Shown: positions 42,038-50,864, numbered from the stretch's first letter. The stretch is DNA of 64,000 bases from Micropruina sp. (GCA_016711105.1 JADJTO010000035.1:99396-163395); one strand, 5' to 3'. The notes: generated by a model not told the origin, from the sequence alone. Numbers and translations are program-made.

Positions 42038-42880
42038 CTACTTGCTGAAGCCGGCGGTGAGGCCGGAGACGAGTTGGCGGCGGCCGATGGCGTACGCGGC
42101 CAGCAGCGGGAGGACGGAGAGCACGACGGCGGCGAGGACGGCGGGAATGTTGACCGAGAAGGAGCCCTGGAACGACCACAGTGACAGCGGCAGGACGCGC
42201 TTGTCGGAGCTCTGGGTGAGGATCAGCGGGAACAGGAACCCGTTCCATATGTTGAGGGCGTCATAGATGGCGACGGTGATGATCGCAGGACGGGAGAGGG
42301 GCACGACGAGCTGCCACAGCATCCGCCAATCGGTGGCCCCGTCGACGCGCATGGCTTCGAACAGCTCACCCGGCACGTCGCGGAGGAAGTTGACCAGGAT
42401 CAGCACGGTGATCGGGATGGCGAAGGCGATCGAGGGCAGAATCAGCGCCCACAGGGTGTCGTACAGGCCGATCTGGATGATCAGGTAATAGACGGGCACG
42501 ATCGTCCCCTGAATCGGGATCGCGATCCCCAGCAGCAGCAGGTTGAACAGGCGGCGGGAGAAGGTGCCGCGGTTGCGCACGACCACGTAGGCAGCCATCA
42601 GGGAGATGGCGACCACGACCACGACGCTGCTCACCGTGACGATGACGGAGTTGAGAAAGTAGCTGCCGAAGTTCGCGTCCAGAACCTCCTGGTAGGCGTC
42701 CAGGGTCGGGTTGGACGGCCAGGACAACGGGTTCTCGGTGTAGTAGTCGGCGCGCGGGCGCAGGCTGGTGACCACGATGTAGTAGATCGGCACGATCGTG
42801 ACGGCCAGCCAGAACCAGCCGAAGGCTCCGCCGAGGACGTTCGGACGGTCGTTGGCGCGAGTGGGTTGGGTGGCGGCCAT
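42038..42880 (-). CDS. Sugar ABC transporter permease (MalG-type)
   Basis: Inner-membrane subunit of a carbohydrate ABC importer, 280 residues with six membrane segments. The EAA loop that contacts the ATPase is ELFEAMRVDGATDWRMLWQ followed by VVPLSRPAI. I use the ATG at 42880, one base after the stop of the other permease, so translation is probably coupled. The GH3 gene begins 14 bases after its stop. No dedicated ATPase is in the operon; as in many Actinomycetota, a shared MsiK-like ATPase is presumably encoded elsewhere. Confidence 0.93.
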   Translation of the reverse strand: MAATQPTRANDRPNVLGGAFGWFWLAVTIVPIYYIVVTSLRPRADYYTENPLSWPSNPTLDAYQEVLDANFGSYFLNSVIVTVSSVVVVVAISLMAAYVVVRNRGTFSRRLFNLLLLGIAIPIQGTIVPVYYLIIQIGLYDTLWALILPSIAFAIPITVLILVNFLRDVPGELFEAMRVDGATDWRMLWQLVVPLSRPAIITVAIYDALNIWNGFLFPLILTQSSDKRVLPLSLWSFQGSFSVNIPAVLAAVVLSVLPLLAAYAIGRRQLVSGLTAGFSK

Positions 42881-42881
42881 G

Positions 42882-43788
42882 TCACGCACCTTCCAGTTGG
42901 CTGTCCATCGTGGTGCTGCCGGACAGGCGGTTGAGTAGATAGGAGACGGTGAGGCCGACGGCAACCAGGATCACGCCGAAGACGGCGGCGCCGCCCATGT
43001 CGTAGGAGCGGAAGCCGCGCAGGTACATGTCCAGGGGGAGGATGCGGGTCGCGTTCCCGGGCCCGCCGTTGGTCATCACGAAGATCAGGTCGAAGTAGGT
43101 GAGCGAGCCCACGATCATCAAGGTGGAGCTGGTGACGGTCGTTGCGCAGCTGGGGAAGGGTGATCTGGAAGAAGGTCTGCACCCGTCCGGCACCGTCGAT
43201 CCGGGCCGCTTCGTAGATCGAGGTGGGGATCTGCCGTGCAGCGCCTTGGTAGAGCAGCGAGTGGAACGGGACGAACGACCAGGTGATCACGAACAGGACG
43301 GTGGGTAGCGCGAGAGCCGGGCTGCCCAGCCAATCCTGGTTGAGCCAGTCGAGCCCGAAGGCCAACCCCAGGCCGAAGTTGGGATCGAGCAGCGCCTTGA
43401 AGGCGATACCGATGGCGGCTGAGGAGAACAGCAGCGGAATGAAGTACAGCACCGACAGCCAGCCGCGGTAGCGCTGGTGTCCGGCCATGAACACGCCGAG
43501 CAGGATGCACACCGGCGCCTGCACCAGCCAGGTGGTGATGGTGAGGGCGAGGGTGAGCCACATCGCGTTCTGCGTGACCGGGTCGGCGAGGACTTCGGCC
43601 CAGTTCTCTGCGCCAACCCAGGTCGGGTCGCCCAGGCCGTCCCATTCGGCGAACGAGAGGACCAGGACGCCGAAGAGCGGGACGATCGCAAAGAAGCCGA
43701 AGAACGCCACCGCGGGAGCCGCCAGCCAGGCCGTGGGGCCGGTACGCAGACTGCGCTGCGTACCGGCTCGCATGGTGGACTTGGTCAC
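42882..43788 (-). CDS. Sugar ABC transporter permease (MalF-type), one-base frameshift
   Basis: Partner permease of the importer. The N-terminal part has membrane segments WLAAPAVAFFGFFAIVPLFG and ALTITTWLVQAPVCILLGVF, and the EAA loop SIYEAARIDGAGRVQTFFQITLPQL. Near 43137-43146 one extra base breaks the frame; removing it gives PQLRNTVTSSTLMIVGSLTYFDL and continues to TNGGPGNATRILPLDMY and the final membrane segment. The GTG start at 43788 overlaps the stop of the binding protein by 4 bases once that gene is also corrected. I regard the gene as intact apart from a sequencing error. Confidence 0.88.
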
Positions 43789-45094
43789 TTCGCCGACTTC
43801 ATGTTGGCGGCGAACTCCTCCGGGTCTGCTGCAGCAGGAAGATCTGGCCCAGGTTGGTCAGCATCGCTTGCGCGGTCCCGGAGGGCAGAGCCTGATCCCA
43901 GGACAGCTCGAAGTTGGGCGCGTTCTTGACCAGGTCGTAGGCGTGGGTGAGGAAGGCCGCCTGGTCGGACGCCTTGAGCTTGTCAGCGGCGTTGTTGGTG
44001 ACCGGGACCGAGCCGGCAGCGATCAGGGTGTCCACGTAGGTGGCGTTGAGCAGGGACTCGTTGAGGTAGCTGATCGCCGCTTCCTGCTGAGCCGGGGTGG
44101 CCGTGGCCGACACCGACCAGAAGTTGGCCGGGTTGCCGACGATGTTGGTCGGATCGCCCTTGCCGCCCTCAACTGCGGGGAAACCGCCGAAACCGAGCGA
44201 GCCCTTGGCCACGAAGTCGGGGGCGTCGGTCAGGAACGACCCGTAGACCCAGGCGCCTTGCAGCACCATGCCGGCCTTGCCGGTGTGCACCAGGGCGATA
44301 TCCGCCCCGGAGTCGGCGACGACCGAGCCGTACTTGTCACCGAACGCGCCGGCCTTGACCAGTTCCTGGATCATGGCCAGCGCCTTGAGCATGTCGGGAT
44401 TGCTCCAGGCGTCCGGCTTGCCGTCGATCACTGCCTGGAAGGCTTCCGGGCCGCCGACTCGGTCAGCCAGGTACTCGATCCACATCAGTTCGGGCCACAG
44501 GCTCTGCCCGGCCAGTGCGATCGGGGTCTTGACCCCGGCTGCCTTCAGTTTGGCCACCGCGTCCAGCAGTTCGGCGAAGGTGGTCGGTGCGGCGGCGATC
44601 CCGGCCTTGGCGAACAACTCCTTGTTGTGGAAGAACATGATCGGCTGGGCGTTGTTGTTCGGCACCGCGAACACCTTGCCGTCAACCTTGCCCGCGTCGA
44701 GGACGGAGGGAACCAGCCGCCCCTGCAACGTGCCGGTCGACTGGGTGAGGTCGACCACGTTCTTGTTCGCCACGTAGTCCTTCAGGGCGGCGCCCGACCA
44801 GGAGTAGATGAGCGTGGGGGCGTTGCCCGAGCCCACGGCTGTGCGGATCTTCTCCTTGAACGCGTCGTTGGCGAAGAACTCCGCCTTCAGCGGCGTGGCC
44901 GGCTTGGCGGCGTTCCACTCATCGAAGGACGCCTTGAACGCCGGCTCAGCGCCACCGGTGAGGGCCCACGCGGTGAACGCACCGCCGGTCGCCTCTGACC
45001 CGGTGCCGCCCGGCCTCGCCCCGCCCGCACAAGCGGTCAACGTGAGTGCAGCCGCCAAGGCCACCCCTGCCGCCGCGATTCTCTTAAGGTTCAT
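43785..45094 (-). CDS. Sugar-binding lipoprotein of the ABC importer, frameshift near the 3' end
   Basis: Extracellular solute-binding protein (family 1). A lipoprotein signal is present, MNLKRIAAAGVALAAALTLTACAGG, with lipobox LTAC. The mature protein has the usual alternating folds (PTLIYSWSGAALKDY, VFAVPNNNAQPIMFFH, GKAGMVLQGAWVYG). The open frame ends early at 43799, but one missing base near 43826 restores QQDPEEFAANMKSAK and a stop at 43785, overlapping the permease start. Total length with the shift is one base short. It probably binds a beta-linked oligosaccharide given the GH3 partner; the exact sugar is unknown. Two LacI operators lie upstream. Confidence 0.9.
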
Positions 45095-45110
45095 GTTCTA
45101 CCTTCCCGTT

Positions 45111-45122
45111 CGAAACGTTTCG
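45111..45122. promoter_or_regulatory. LacI-type operator O1 upstream of the binding-protein gene
   Basis: Palindrome CGAAACGTTTCG, 17 bases upstream of the binding-protein start at 45094. The central CG step with flanking AAA/TTT is the usual form for LacI/CcpA-type regulators. Confidence 0.8.
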
Positions 45123-45222
45123 GTTCTGTTTCGGTTTGTTGCGCAGAGGGTAGAGTGCCAGGGCAGGACTTCGCAAGGGCAAATCGGCGCGTATTTGCTG
45201 CGCCAGCCTCGGGAAGCAGTCC

Positions 45223-45236
45223 CCGAAACGTTTCGG
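45223..45236. promoter_or_regulatory. LacI-type operator O2 at the lacI-like gene promoter
   Basis: 14-bp palindrome CCGAAACGTTTCGG, 7 bases before the -10 element TAGCAT of the regulator gene. Its centre is 113 bp from O1, so one tetramer could bridge both sites. Confidence 0.82.
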
Positions 45237-45243
45237 TTTGGGA

Positions 45244-45249
45244 TAGCAT
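45244..45249 (+). promoter_or_regulatory. -10 element (TAGCAT) of a leaderless regulator transcript
   Basis: TAGCAT, GACGGC, then the ATG at 45256. The operator at 45223 covers the -35 region, predicting autorepression. Confidence 0.5.
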
Positions 45250-45255
45250 GACGGC

Positions 45256-46371
45256 ATGGCCAAACCGACCGTTCGCCTCGCCGCAGTCGCCGAACTCGCG
45301 GGGGTCTCCAAAGCGACTGCGTCAAAGGTGCTCAACGACCGGCCCGACGTCTCGCAGGACGCCCGCGCTCGCGTCCACGAAGCGGTCACGTCGCTTGGGT
45401 ACCAGAGCCCCCCACGCGGAGCCGGCAAAACCCTGCACATCTGGGTGGCGTTCAACACCCTGGGGAACCACTACGCCGGCACGCTGCTCGACGGACTGCT
45501 GGACGAAGCGAACAGTCTCGACGTTCAGATCGTGCTCTCCCATTGGGGAGGCCCCAGCCGCCCCCAACCCCGGGTCGGATCCCCCGCCTGGCTGAGGCGA
45601 GCACACACCAGGGGCGCAGGAGGGTTCGTTCTGATCACCAGCCCGGTGACGGCAAGCCACGTGGATGCCTGCCGCCAACAGCAGACCCCGCTGGTGGTGG
45701 TCGACCCCTCGACCCACGTGCCGCCGGGCACGATGACTGTCGGCGCAACCAACTGGCGCGGAGGGGTTCAGGCGACTGAGCACCTGCTCACCCTGGGCCA
45801 CCAACGGATCGCCTTCATCGGCGCCGCCGTGGACTCGACTCCTGGGGATGAGCGCCTCGCCGGGTTCCGGCAAACCATGGAATCAGCGGGGCTTTCGGTC
45901 GATCCGGCGTTGGTGCGGACGGGCGAATTCCGCTACGAGGACGGCCTGGCGTGCCTCGATCTGCTGCGCAGCGACAACCCGCCCACGGCGATCTTCGCGG
46001 CCTGCGATCTGGTCGCCCTTGGTGTGTTTGAGGCGGCCCGGCTGGCCGGGATCCGCGTGCCGGAGGACCTGTCCGTGATCGGCTTCGACGACAGCTATGC
46101 GGCGCTGGGCGCCTCTCCCCCACTGACGACCGTCCGCCAACCGCTGACCGAGATGGGACGGCTGGCTGTGCGGACGGCGGTGGCGGCGGCTCGGGGGGAG
46201 GCCTTCTCCCCGCCGCTTGAGTTGGCCACCACGCTGGTGGTTCGGGGGTCGACGGGGCCGGTCCGGGTGCGGGCCCAGGTGCCGCCGGACGACTGCTTGC
46301 AAAGTGCCAGCATGGATTCATGGCGACGCTCTACATCCGCGATGTCCCCGAAGCGGTCGCCGAGAAACTGA
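45256..46371 (+). CDS. LacI family transcriptional regulator
   Basis: Sugar-responsive repressor. The N-terminal helix-turn-helix is VRLAAVAELAGVSKATASKVLN followed by the hinge; the periplasmic-binding-protein-like effector domain runs from about residue 60 (LHIWVAFNTLGNHYAG) to VIGFDDSYAALGASPPLTTVRQPL and ELATTLVVRGSTG. Family members usually end there, near residue 340. The last 30 residues here run into the vapB gene in another frame, so the true end may be hidden or extended. It is divergent from the importer operon and flanked by two matching operators, so it should control both. Confidence 0.92.
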   Translation: MAKPTVRLAAVAELAGVSKATASKVLNDRPDVSQDARARVHEAVTSLGYQSPPRGAGKTLHIWVAFNTLGNHYAGTLLDGLLDEANSLDVQIVLSHWGGPSRPQPRVGSPAWLRRAHTRGAGGFVLITSPVTASHVDACRQQQTPLVVVDPSTHVPPGTMTVGATNWRGGVQATEHLLTLGHQRIAFIGAAVDSTPGDERLAGFRQTMESAGLSVDPALVRTGEFRYEDGLACLDLLRSDNPPTAIFAACDLVALGVFEAARLAGIRVPEDLSVIGFDDSYAALGASPPLTTVRQPLTEMGRLAVRTAVAAARGEAFSPPLELATTLVVRGSTGPVRVRAQVPPDDCLQSASMDSWRRSTSAMSPKRSPRN

Positions 46372-46545
46372 AGGAGCGGCAGCCACCCAGGCACATCGCT
46401 GTCGGCTTATGTCGGCGCTGAACTTGCCAAGATCGCTAATCGTCCGACCAATCAAGAAATTGCCGCCCGATTGCGGGCGAAAGATCGCTCGAAAGGTCCC
46501 ACCACCGAGGAGATCTTGGCCGCCGTTCAGGCGGGCCGCCGGTGA
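46320..46545 (+). CDS. vapB: VapB/FitA-like antitoxin, frameshifted
   Basis: The start reads MATLYIRDVPEAVAEKLKER, a typical ribbon-helix-helix (Arc/FitA) N-terminus. After about 46380 the frame changes and continues GTSLSAYVGAELAKIANR...TTEEILAAVQAGRR to a stop at 46543-46545. The net shift is one extra or two missing bases; reading ERAATQGTSLSAYVG by adding two bases fits the family best. The stop overlaps the GTG of the toxin gene (GTGA), as is usual for vapBC. It overlaps the 3' end of the LacI-like frame, which marks the border between chromosome and accessory DNA. Confidence 0.75.
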
Positions 46546-46934
46546 TTGTCCTCGATTGCTCAGCCATGGTGGAGGCCCTTGTTGGCCGAGACGCCGACGC
46601 TGATCTGCTGACCGCGCTCGGCGGCGACGTCGCTGCCCCGCACCTGCTGGATGTTGAGGTGCTATCGGTGCTCCGTGGCCTCTTGCTTGGCAGGAGGCTC
46701 AAGCCGGACGAGGCGGACCAAGCCCGGCAGGAGCACTTCGCTGTCACGATCACCCGGCACGACACCGCACCGCTGGCTGAGCGAATCTGGCAGCTGCGTC
46801 ACCAGTTCACCAGCTCCGACGCCAGCTATCTCGCCCTCGCGGAGGCGCTCGCAGTTCCGCTCTACACCTGCGATGCCAAGCTCGCCACCCGTGGACACGG
46901 CGCACAGATCCACCTCGTGCCTCAATCCCGCTGA
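46542..46934 (+). CDS. vapC: VapC-type PIN-domain toxin
   Basis: A 130-residue PIN-domain ribonuclease toxin. Acidic active-site residues are visible: Asp in MIVLDCSAMVEAL, Glu in APHLLDVEVLSVLRGL, Asp in TSSDASYLALAEAL and Asp in LYTCDAKLA. Members cut tRNA or rRNA when freed from VapB. The GTG start overlaps the antitoxin stop, indicating translational coupling. The gene is intact even though the antitoxin is frameshifted as read; a living cell would need a working antitoxin, another hint that the shift is not real. Confidence 0.9.
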   Translation: MIVLDCSAMVEALVGRDADADLLTALGGDVAAPHLLDVEVLSVLRGLLLGRRLKPDEADQARQEHFAVTITRHDTAPLAERIWQLRHQFTSSDASYLALAEALAVPLYTCDAKLATRGHGAQIHLVPQSR

Positions 46935-47073
46935 ACCGGCGAGGCACTGATCCCGCTGGACGCCAACTGGCCGGCATACGCTACCGATCTCCGAGGCCGG
47001 ACACTACCTCTCACCGGTCGTCTACCCGACGATCTCCCGGCGAGGGAGCGCGACGGTCGCCTCCCGCGACCGC

Positions 47074-47641
47074 CTATTCCGCCAATAGGCCCGGTTCATC
47101 AGGTTCTTGCAGGCTGGCTGGCTCCACCGAATCGGACGACCCAGATCCAAGCAGCTCGACCTTTGCGTGGTAGTCGGAGTGACGTTCAACTTGTGCCGAG
47201 ACGTCGATGTTGTTCAGTTTGGGAGAGGTCCGCTTGAAGCCCTTGAGGCCGGCCGCTGGCTGACCTCCCTCGGCGATGGCGTACAGGTACTTCAGGACGT
47301 TGTCTTCCCGGTCGAGTGGTAGTTGTAGACGGCGTCGTCGACCGCGGCCGTCAGAGTGTGCCAGTCGCTCTAGCGCCGATGGCTGCACCGAGAAGGTGCA
47401 TGGCTTCGACCTCGGGCCGCCGGGCTTGGTGCCCAGAGTCTGGGCGGCCACTACCATCGCCCTCGCCCCGAGACCGTGGCCGACCAGCACGTACGAGGAA
47501 GCTTCGTCCGAGCCAGAAGATCGGCCACGATGACCCCGGTCTTGTCCGCGCGGTTCTTGGCTACATGCCAAGGGTTCTTGGCGAGGTCGGCGGCAACGAG
47601 AGCCGGGCCCAGAGGGCCAAGCTTCTTCGCGCCAGCCTTAG
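47074..47641 (-). pseudogene. Remnant of a DUF726 (TMCO4-like alpha/beta hydrolase) gene
   Basis: Reading several frames on the reverse strand gives a continuous DUF726 C-terminal region: KLGPLGPALVAADLAKNPWH, then YVLVGHGLGARAMVVAAQTLG (nucleophile elbow), then in another frame VEAMHLLGAAIGARA and WHTLTAAVDDAVYNYHS, then DNVLKYLYAIAEGGQPAAG and LNNIDVSAQVERHSDYH to a stop at 47074. At least two frameshifts lie inside. The 5' part is cut exactly at the left end of the IS element. On the other side of the IS lies relE, not more of this gene, so the gene was truncated before the IS arrived. The elbow reads GHGLG rather than the usual GHSLG, losing the nucleophile serine. Confidence 0.8.
47638..47641. 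repeat. Left copy of the 4-bp target-site duplication
   Basis: TTAG directly outside the left inverted repeat; the right copy is at 49275-49278. Confidence 0.85.
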
Positions 47642-49274
47642 GCCTGAATCCACCGGTTGACGTTCCGTGCGTGTTCGTGCTTGTGGATCGTGGATTTGCT
47701 GGCGGTCGTGACGATGTGGGGGCAGGGGTGTTGGCCCGGTCTGTCCGGGTTTTCCACTGGGTTCCTTGGTGGTGGTGGTCGTGGGTTGTCTGGGTCAGGT
47801 GGTCATGATCGTGGTCCAGAGTTGTTGCCAGGCGGTGGCCCAGGGCCATCGGGTGGGTAGGTGGAGGTGGTGGCGGCGGGCGGAGGTGGAGACGCGGGCT
47901 GGGGTGTGGATCAGTTGGGCTCGGATGGTCGCGGTTTCGGCTCGGGGGTAGCGGCCGCCGGCGGTGACGCCGAGGGCTCGGGTGAGGTTGAACGCGATCG
48001 TGGCGATGGCGAGCCAGGCGCTGTTGGCGGTGAACGATTTCGAGGGCAGGTGGGCCAGCGGGCCGGCTTTCAGGTCGGCGAAGACTTGCTCGATGACGGC
48101 GTGGCCGCGGTGGGTTTTCTCCGCTTCGACCAGTGGTGCGCTCTGGTTGGTGAACACGGCGTGGTGGCGCCAGACCTGGAAGAGGCCGTCCTGGGCAGCC
48201 GCGGCGAGCTTGCGGGTGTTGCGTTCGGGGACCCGGCGCACGATCAGCCGACCGGTGACCCTGCCAGCGGCGTGGGAGGTGAACGCGGCGTAGCCCACTT
48301 CGGCCACTTCTGCGGTCGAGATCAGCTCGCCGGTGTCGGGGTCCACGATCGCGTTCGGGTAGACGATCGGGGTCCAGGCCTGGTCGTCGATGGTGGCGAT
48401 CGCGGCGCGGACTGCCGGGTTGAGGCGGGCGCCGATCGAGAACTGGCAGCCGGCCTTGACGATCGCCGTGATCAACCCTTGTTGGTAGTAGGCCGAATCG
48501 GCCCGGACCAGCACCTGCCCATCGACGCCTGCCCGGCGCAGGGTGGCGATAGCGTCGCGGACCAGCCGGACCGCGCCGTGGGCGGAGGCGGCTGCGCCGC
48601 GGCGGAGCCGCGCGGCGGCGATGATCGGCGCCAGATTAGGGCCGGAGGCGGCAGCGATCTGGGCGTTCAACCCGCGGATGTGGGTGTAGCCGTGTTCGGC
48701 GCCCTGCTTGCTGCGGCCATAGACCGGTTTGATCGTGTCGTCGACGTCGAGCCACACCACCGGCCCGGCGGGCAGCAGGCCCGGCACCCGGGCAGCCAGC
48801 CGACACAAGGTCCGAGAAGCGACCGCGTCGAGTTGGCGGACATGCCCGAACTGGAAGCTGCGCAGGAAGCTGCCCAGCGTGGACGGCGCCCGCACCCCGG
48901 TGAACAGTTTGCCCATCGCCCCATGCCGCAGCAGATCCAGGTCGTCGATGCTGTCCGCGCCGGCCAGCATCCCGGCCAACACCGAGGCCACCTTCGCTCC
49001 GGCGCAGCCCTTCGCCCCGGGCACCGTCAACACGTCGTCGGCCAGCTCCACCAGCCCGATCCGACCAGTCAGGGCCAACGCCGGTACCAGCCCGGCAGAC
49101 CCGACCAGGTTCGGCTCGTCGAACGAGGCGGACATCCGGCCGGGGGTGTGAGAAAGTTGCATCTCGGAAGTGCCCTTCTTGCAGGAGCTGCGGAACCTTA
49201 GATAAGTCCCATTCTCCCTTGTCAGAAGGGCATTTCCCCATTACCGCGCCGCTACCCGACCGGTGGATTCAGGC
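47642..49274 (-). mobile_element. IS1380-family insertion sequence (complete)
   Basis: A 1633-bp element with perfect 16-bp terminal inverted repeats, GCCTGAATCCACCGGT (47642-47657) and ACCGGTGGATTCAGGC (49259-49274). It is flanked by TTAG on both sides, the 4-bp duplication expected for IS1380-type transposition. One transposase gene fills it. Matching target duplications and intact ends mean a simple, fairly recent insertion. Confidence 0.92.
47795..49162 (-). CDS. IS1380-family transposase
   Basis: A 455-residue DDE transposase. The three acidic positions are in WLDVDDTIKPVYGRSKQGAE, QVLVRADSAYYQQ and HAVIEQVFADLKAGPLAHLP; the YGRSKQGAEHGYTH motif is typical for the family. It is full length with no frameshift, unlike several neighbours. 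An alternative start at the Met nine codons downstream (MSASFDEPNL) is possible. It lies wholly inside the inverted repeats. Confidence 0.95.
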   Translation of the reverse strand: MQLSHTPGRMSASFDEPNLVGSAGLVPALALTGRIGLVELADDVLTVPGAKGCAGAKVASVLAGMLAGADSIDDLDLLRHGAMGKLFTGVRAPSTLGSFLRSFQFGHVRQLDAVASRTLCRLAARVPGLLPAGPVVWLDVDDTIKPVYGRSKQGAEHGYTHIRGLNAQIAAASGPNLAPIIAAARLRRGAAASAHGAVRLVRDAIATLRRAGVDGQVLVRADSAYYQQGLITAIVKAGCQFSIGARLNPAVRAAIATIDDQAWTPIVYPNAIVDPDTGELISTAEVAEVGYAAFTSHAAGRVTGRLIVRRVPERNTRKLAAAAQDGLFQVWRHHAVFTNQSAPLVEAEKTHRGHAVIEQVFADLKAGPLAHLPSKSFTANSAWLAIATIAFNLTRALGVTAGGRYPRAETATIRAQLIHTPARVSTSARRHHLHLPTRWPWATAWQQLWTTIMTT

Positions 49275-49547
49275 TTAGGAGTGGTAGGCGTCGCGGCGGT
49301 GAACGACCGAGACGACCTCAATGATCAGGCGCTGGTCGATGATTCGGTAGATGACGCGGTACTCGCCGCGACGGGCGGCGAACAGTGGTGCGAGCGGCTC
49401 ACGAAGCGGCTTGCCGACCTTGTGGGGATCTTCGCGGAGCGGTCCCATGATGAACTCGAAGGCTGCGGTTGCGACCTTCTCGGGGAGTTCGCGCTCGAGG
49501 GCACGCCGGGCCGACCGGGTGAAGACGACCTCGTAGAGGCCGGGCAT
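49275..49547 (-). CDS. relE: RelE/ParE-superfamily toxin
   Basis: A 90-residue RelE-type toxin: YEVVFTRSARRALERELPEKV (first strand and helices), DPHKVGKPLREPLAPLFAARRGEYRVIYRI and a C-terminal VSVVHRRDAYHS. RelE members cleave mRNA on the ribosome; the basic and aromatic residues in RRGEYRVIYRI and HRRDAYHS fit that. Its stop codon TAA lies inside the TTAG target duplication of the IS, so the insertion left the coding sequence intact but put the IS immediately downstream. The antitoxin gene ends 4 bases upstream. Confidence 0.9.
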   Translation of the reverse strand: MPGLYEVVFTRSARRALERELPEKVATAAFEFIMGPLREDPHKVGKPLREPLAPLFAARRGEYRVIYRIIDQRLIIEVVSVVHRRDAYHS

Positions 49548-49551
49548 CCGG

Positions 49552-49827
49552 CTAGCTCTCGCGGGCGGTCAAGGCGGCGCGAACCTCGTCAGCGGTGAAG
49601 ACCTCGTTGGCCTCCAGCTCGGCGAGCCCGTCCCGGATGGCCGCGACCTCGTCGGGGTTGCTGAGGATGTCGAGGGTCTCGAGTAGTGAGTCGTAGTCGT
49701 CGGCGCCGAGCAGGACTGCGACCCGGTCCCCGTTGCGGGTCACCTCGAATCGCTCGTGCGTGGTCACGGCGGACTCCACGAGCTTCGACAGGTTCGCCCG
49801 CGCCTCGGCTAGCGACAGTGTGGTCAT
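49552..49827 (-). CDS. Phd/YefM-type antitoxin
   Basis: A 91-residue antitoxin: TTLSLAEARANLSKLVESAV then FEVTRNGDRVAVLLGADDYDSL form the Phd/YefM DNA-binding fold, and the C-terminal SNPDEVAAIRDGLAELEANEV is the toxin-wrapping helix. It is paired with the RelE-like toxin 4 bases downstream. The ATG at 49827 is 6 bases after TAAAAT on the reverse strand, a strong leaderless -10, expected to be autoregulated. Confidence 0.9.
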   Translation of the reverse strand: MTTLSLAEARANLSKLVESAVTTHERFEVTRNGDRVAVLLGADDYDSLLETLDILSNPDEVAAIRDGLAELEANEVFTADEVRAALTARES

Positions 49828-49833
49828 GTACAG

Positions 49834-49839
49834 ATTTTA
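49834..49839 (-). promoter_or_regulatory. -10 element (TAAAAT) of the relE-antitoxin operon
   Basis: Reverse-strand TAAAAT, CTGTAC, then the ATG at 49827. This is the most canonical -10 sequence in the window. Confidence 0.6.
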
Positions 49840-50147
49840 GCGTGGAACGCTGGCAAGCGGTTCTCCACAGCCGGGGGAGGTTACGGAACGTCACGCCGAA
49901 CCAAGTGTGTAGCGGGGTGTATCGGTTGGTCGTTGAGGTGTGACGGGTGGAAAGTACCAACGGTCGGGGAGCAAGAAGTGGACGGCCGCCAGATCGCCCG
50001 GGCTGACCAGGGAGGTGCGGAGGCGAACGCGTCGGTGATTCGGCTGGGACGTGCAGCCCGAGAATCGACGCACTGAGGCCTAGGTGTTCAGATCCGTCAG
50101 AATCTGAAGTATTGGTGTACATTCTTCGGTGACAGCTAGGAGGGGTA
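49840..50147. other. Intergenic region between two toxin-antitoxin-like units
   Basis: I find no credible gene here. The right end carries the promoter of the 50148 gene: TACATT near 50118 and a strong ribosome site AGGAGGGG directly before the GTG at 50148. The inverted ATTCTGACGGATC-like segment near 50095-50110 (GATCCGTCAGAATC) could be a regulator site but is short. Confidence 0.5.
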
Positions 50148-50864
50148 GTGGACACAGGGCGGCGTTGGGCGCTGGAGACATTCGGTCAGTACGGACCTCG
50201 CATCCGAGACGAGATCGCGGACATGGTCGTGAGCGAGCACGAGGCTTCACTTGACGCACAGGAGGCGAGCGGACATCGCTCGCAGAGCGTCTACGGCGAG
50301 TACTGGCGTGGGATTCTCGAGCGATTCGAAACCTTCGGTGACCTTCCTGGCGCCAGTCTCGTGCGCCCGGGCGACGCGCCATACAAGCTCGCGGTGGTCA
50401 ACGGTGTAGTCCTCTTTCCCTGGCGATTCGCCAAGGGACGCGATGCTCAGCTGGAGACCACCCCGTTTGGCACGTCGGACACTCGGTACGCAATGACTCG
50501 ACTCCGTCAGAGGCCGGTTCAGGACGCCTTAATTGAGGTCGACGAGACTGGCCTCACCGAGGAGGAGCAGGCGTTCGTATCTGCGCTCCGGACCGTCGTA
50601 TCAGATCCAGTAGTTGGCGGCGCCCGCCTCGTGCTGGTCGCGATCGCCTCTTCACCACGCGGCCTGTTCGGGATCGATTGGGGAGGCGTGCAGCTCGATC
50701 ACGGTGGGCATCTCGACTGGGACGGGTTCCACGAGAGCCTCCTGCCGCTTGGGCGCACGGCGCTCGCGGCAGTCTCGAGCACTGGCAGCTTCACGGCGGG
50801 CACAATGCCCGCGCGGTTCCCTGCAACCGAGCGAACCGAAACAGGCCTCGCCCACGATGAGTGA
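50148..50864 (+). CDS. Hypothetical protein paired with an Xre-ImmA/IrrE gene
   Basis: A 238-residue soluble protein I do not recognise. The N-terminal half is helical (GQYGPRIRDEIADMVVSEHEAS); the middle has VVNGVVLFPWRFAKGRDAQLET and the last third ARLVLVAIASSPRGLFGIDWGGVQLD, which looks like an alpha/beta core. The GTG start has the strongest ribosome site in the region (AGGAGGGG). The next gene begins 8 bases before its stop, so both are made together. By position it is the candidate toxin of an Xre-COG2856 type pair. GC content is a little lower than in the chromosomal part, which fits acquired DNA. Confidence 0.7.
   Translation: MDTGRRWALETFGQYGPRIRDEIADMVVSEHEASLDAQEASGHRSQSVYGEYWRGILERFETFGDLPGASLVRPGDAPYKLAVVNGVVLFPWRFAKGRDAQLETTPFGTSDTRYAMTRLRQRPVQDALIEVDETGLTEEEQAFVSALRTVVSDPVVGGARLVLVAIASSPRGLFGIDWGGVQLDHGGHLDWDGFHESLLPLGRTALAAVSSTGSFTAGTMPARFPATERTETGLAHDE

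Noticed and set aside
47451..47849. A His/Thr-rich 132-residue protein
   Set aside because: The frame crosses the IS end: one part is antisense-shifted transposase DNA and the other is the DUF726 remnant. It is not a gene.
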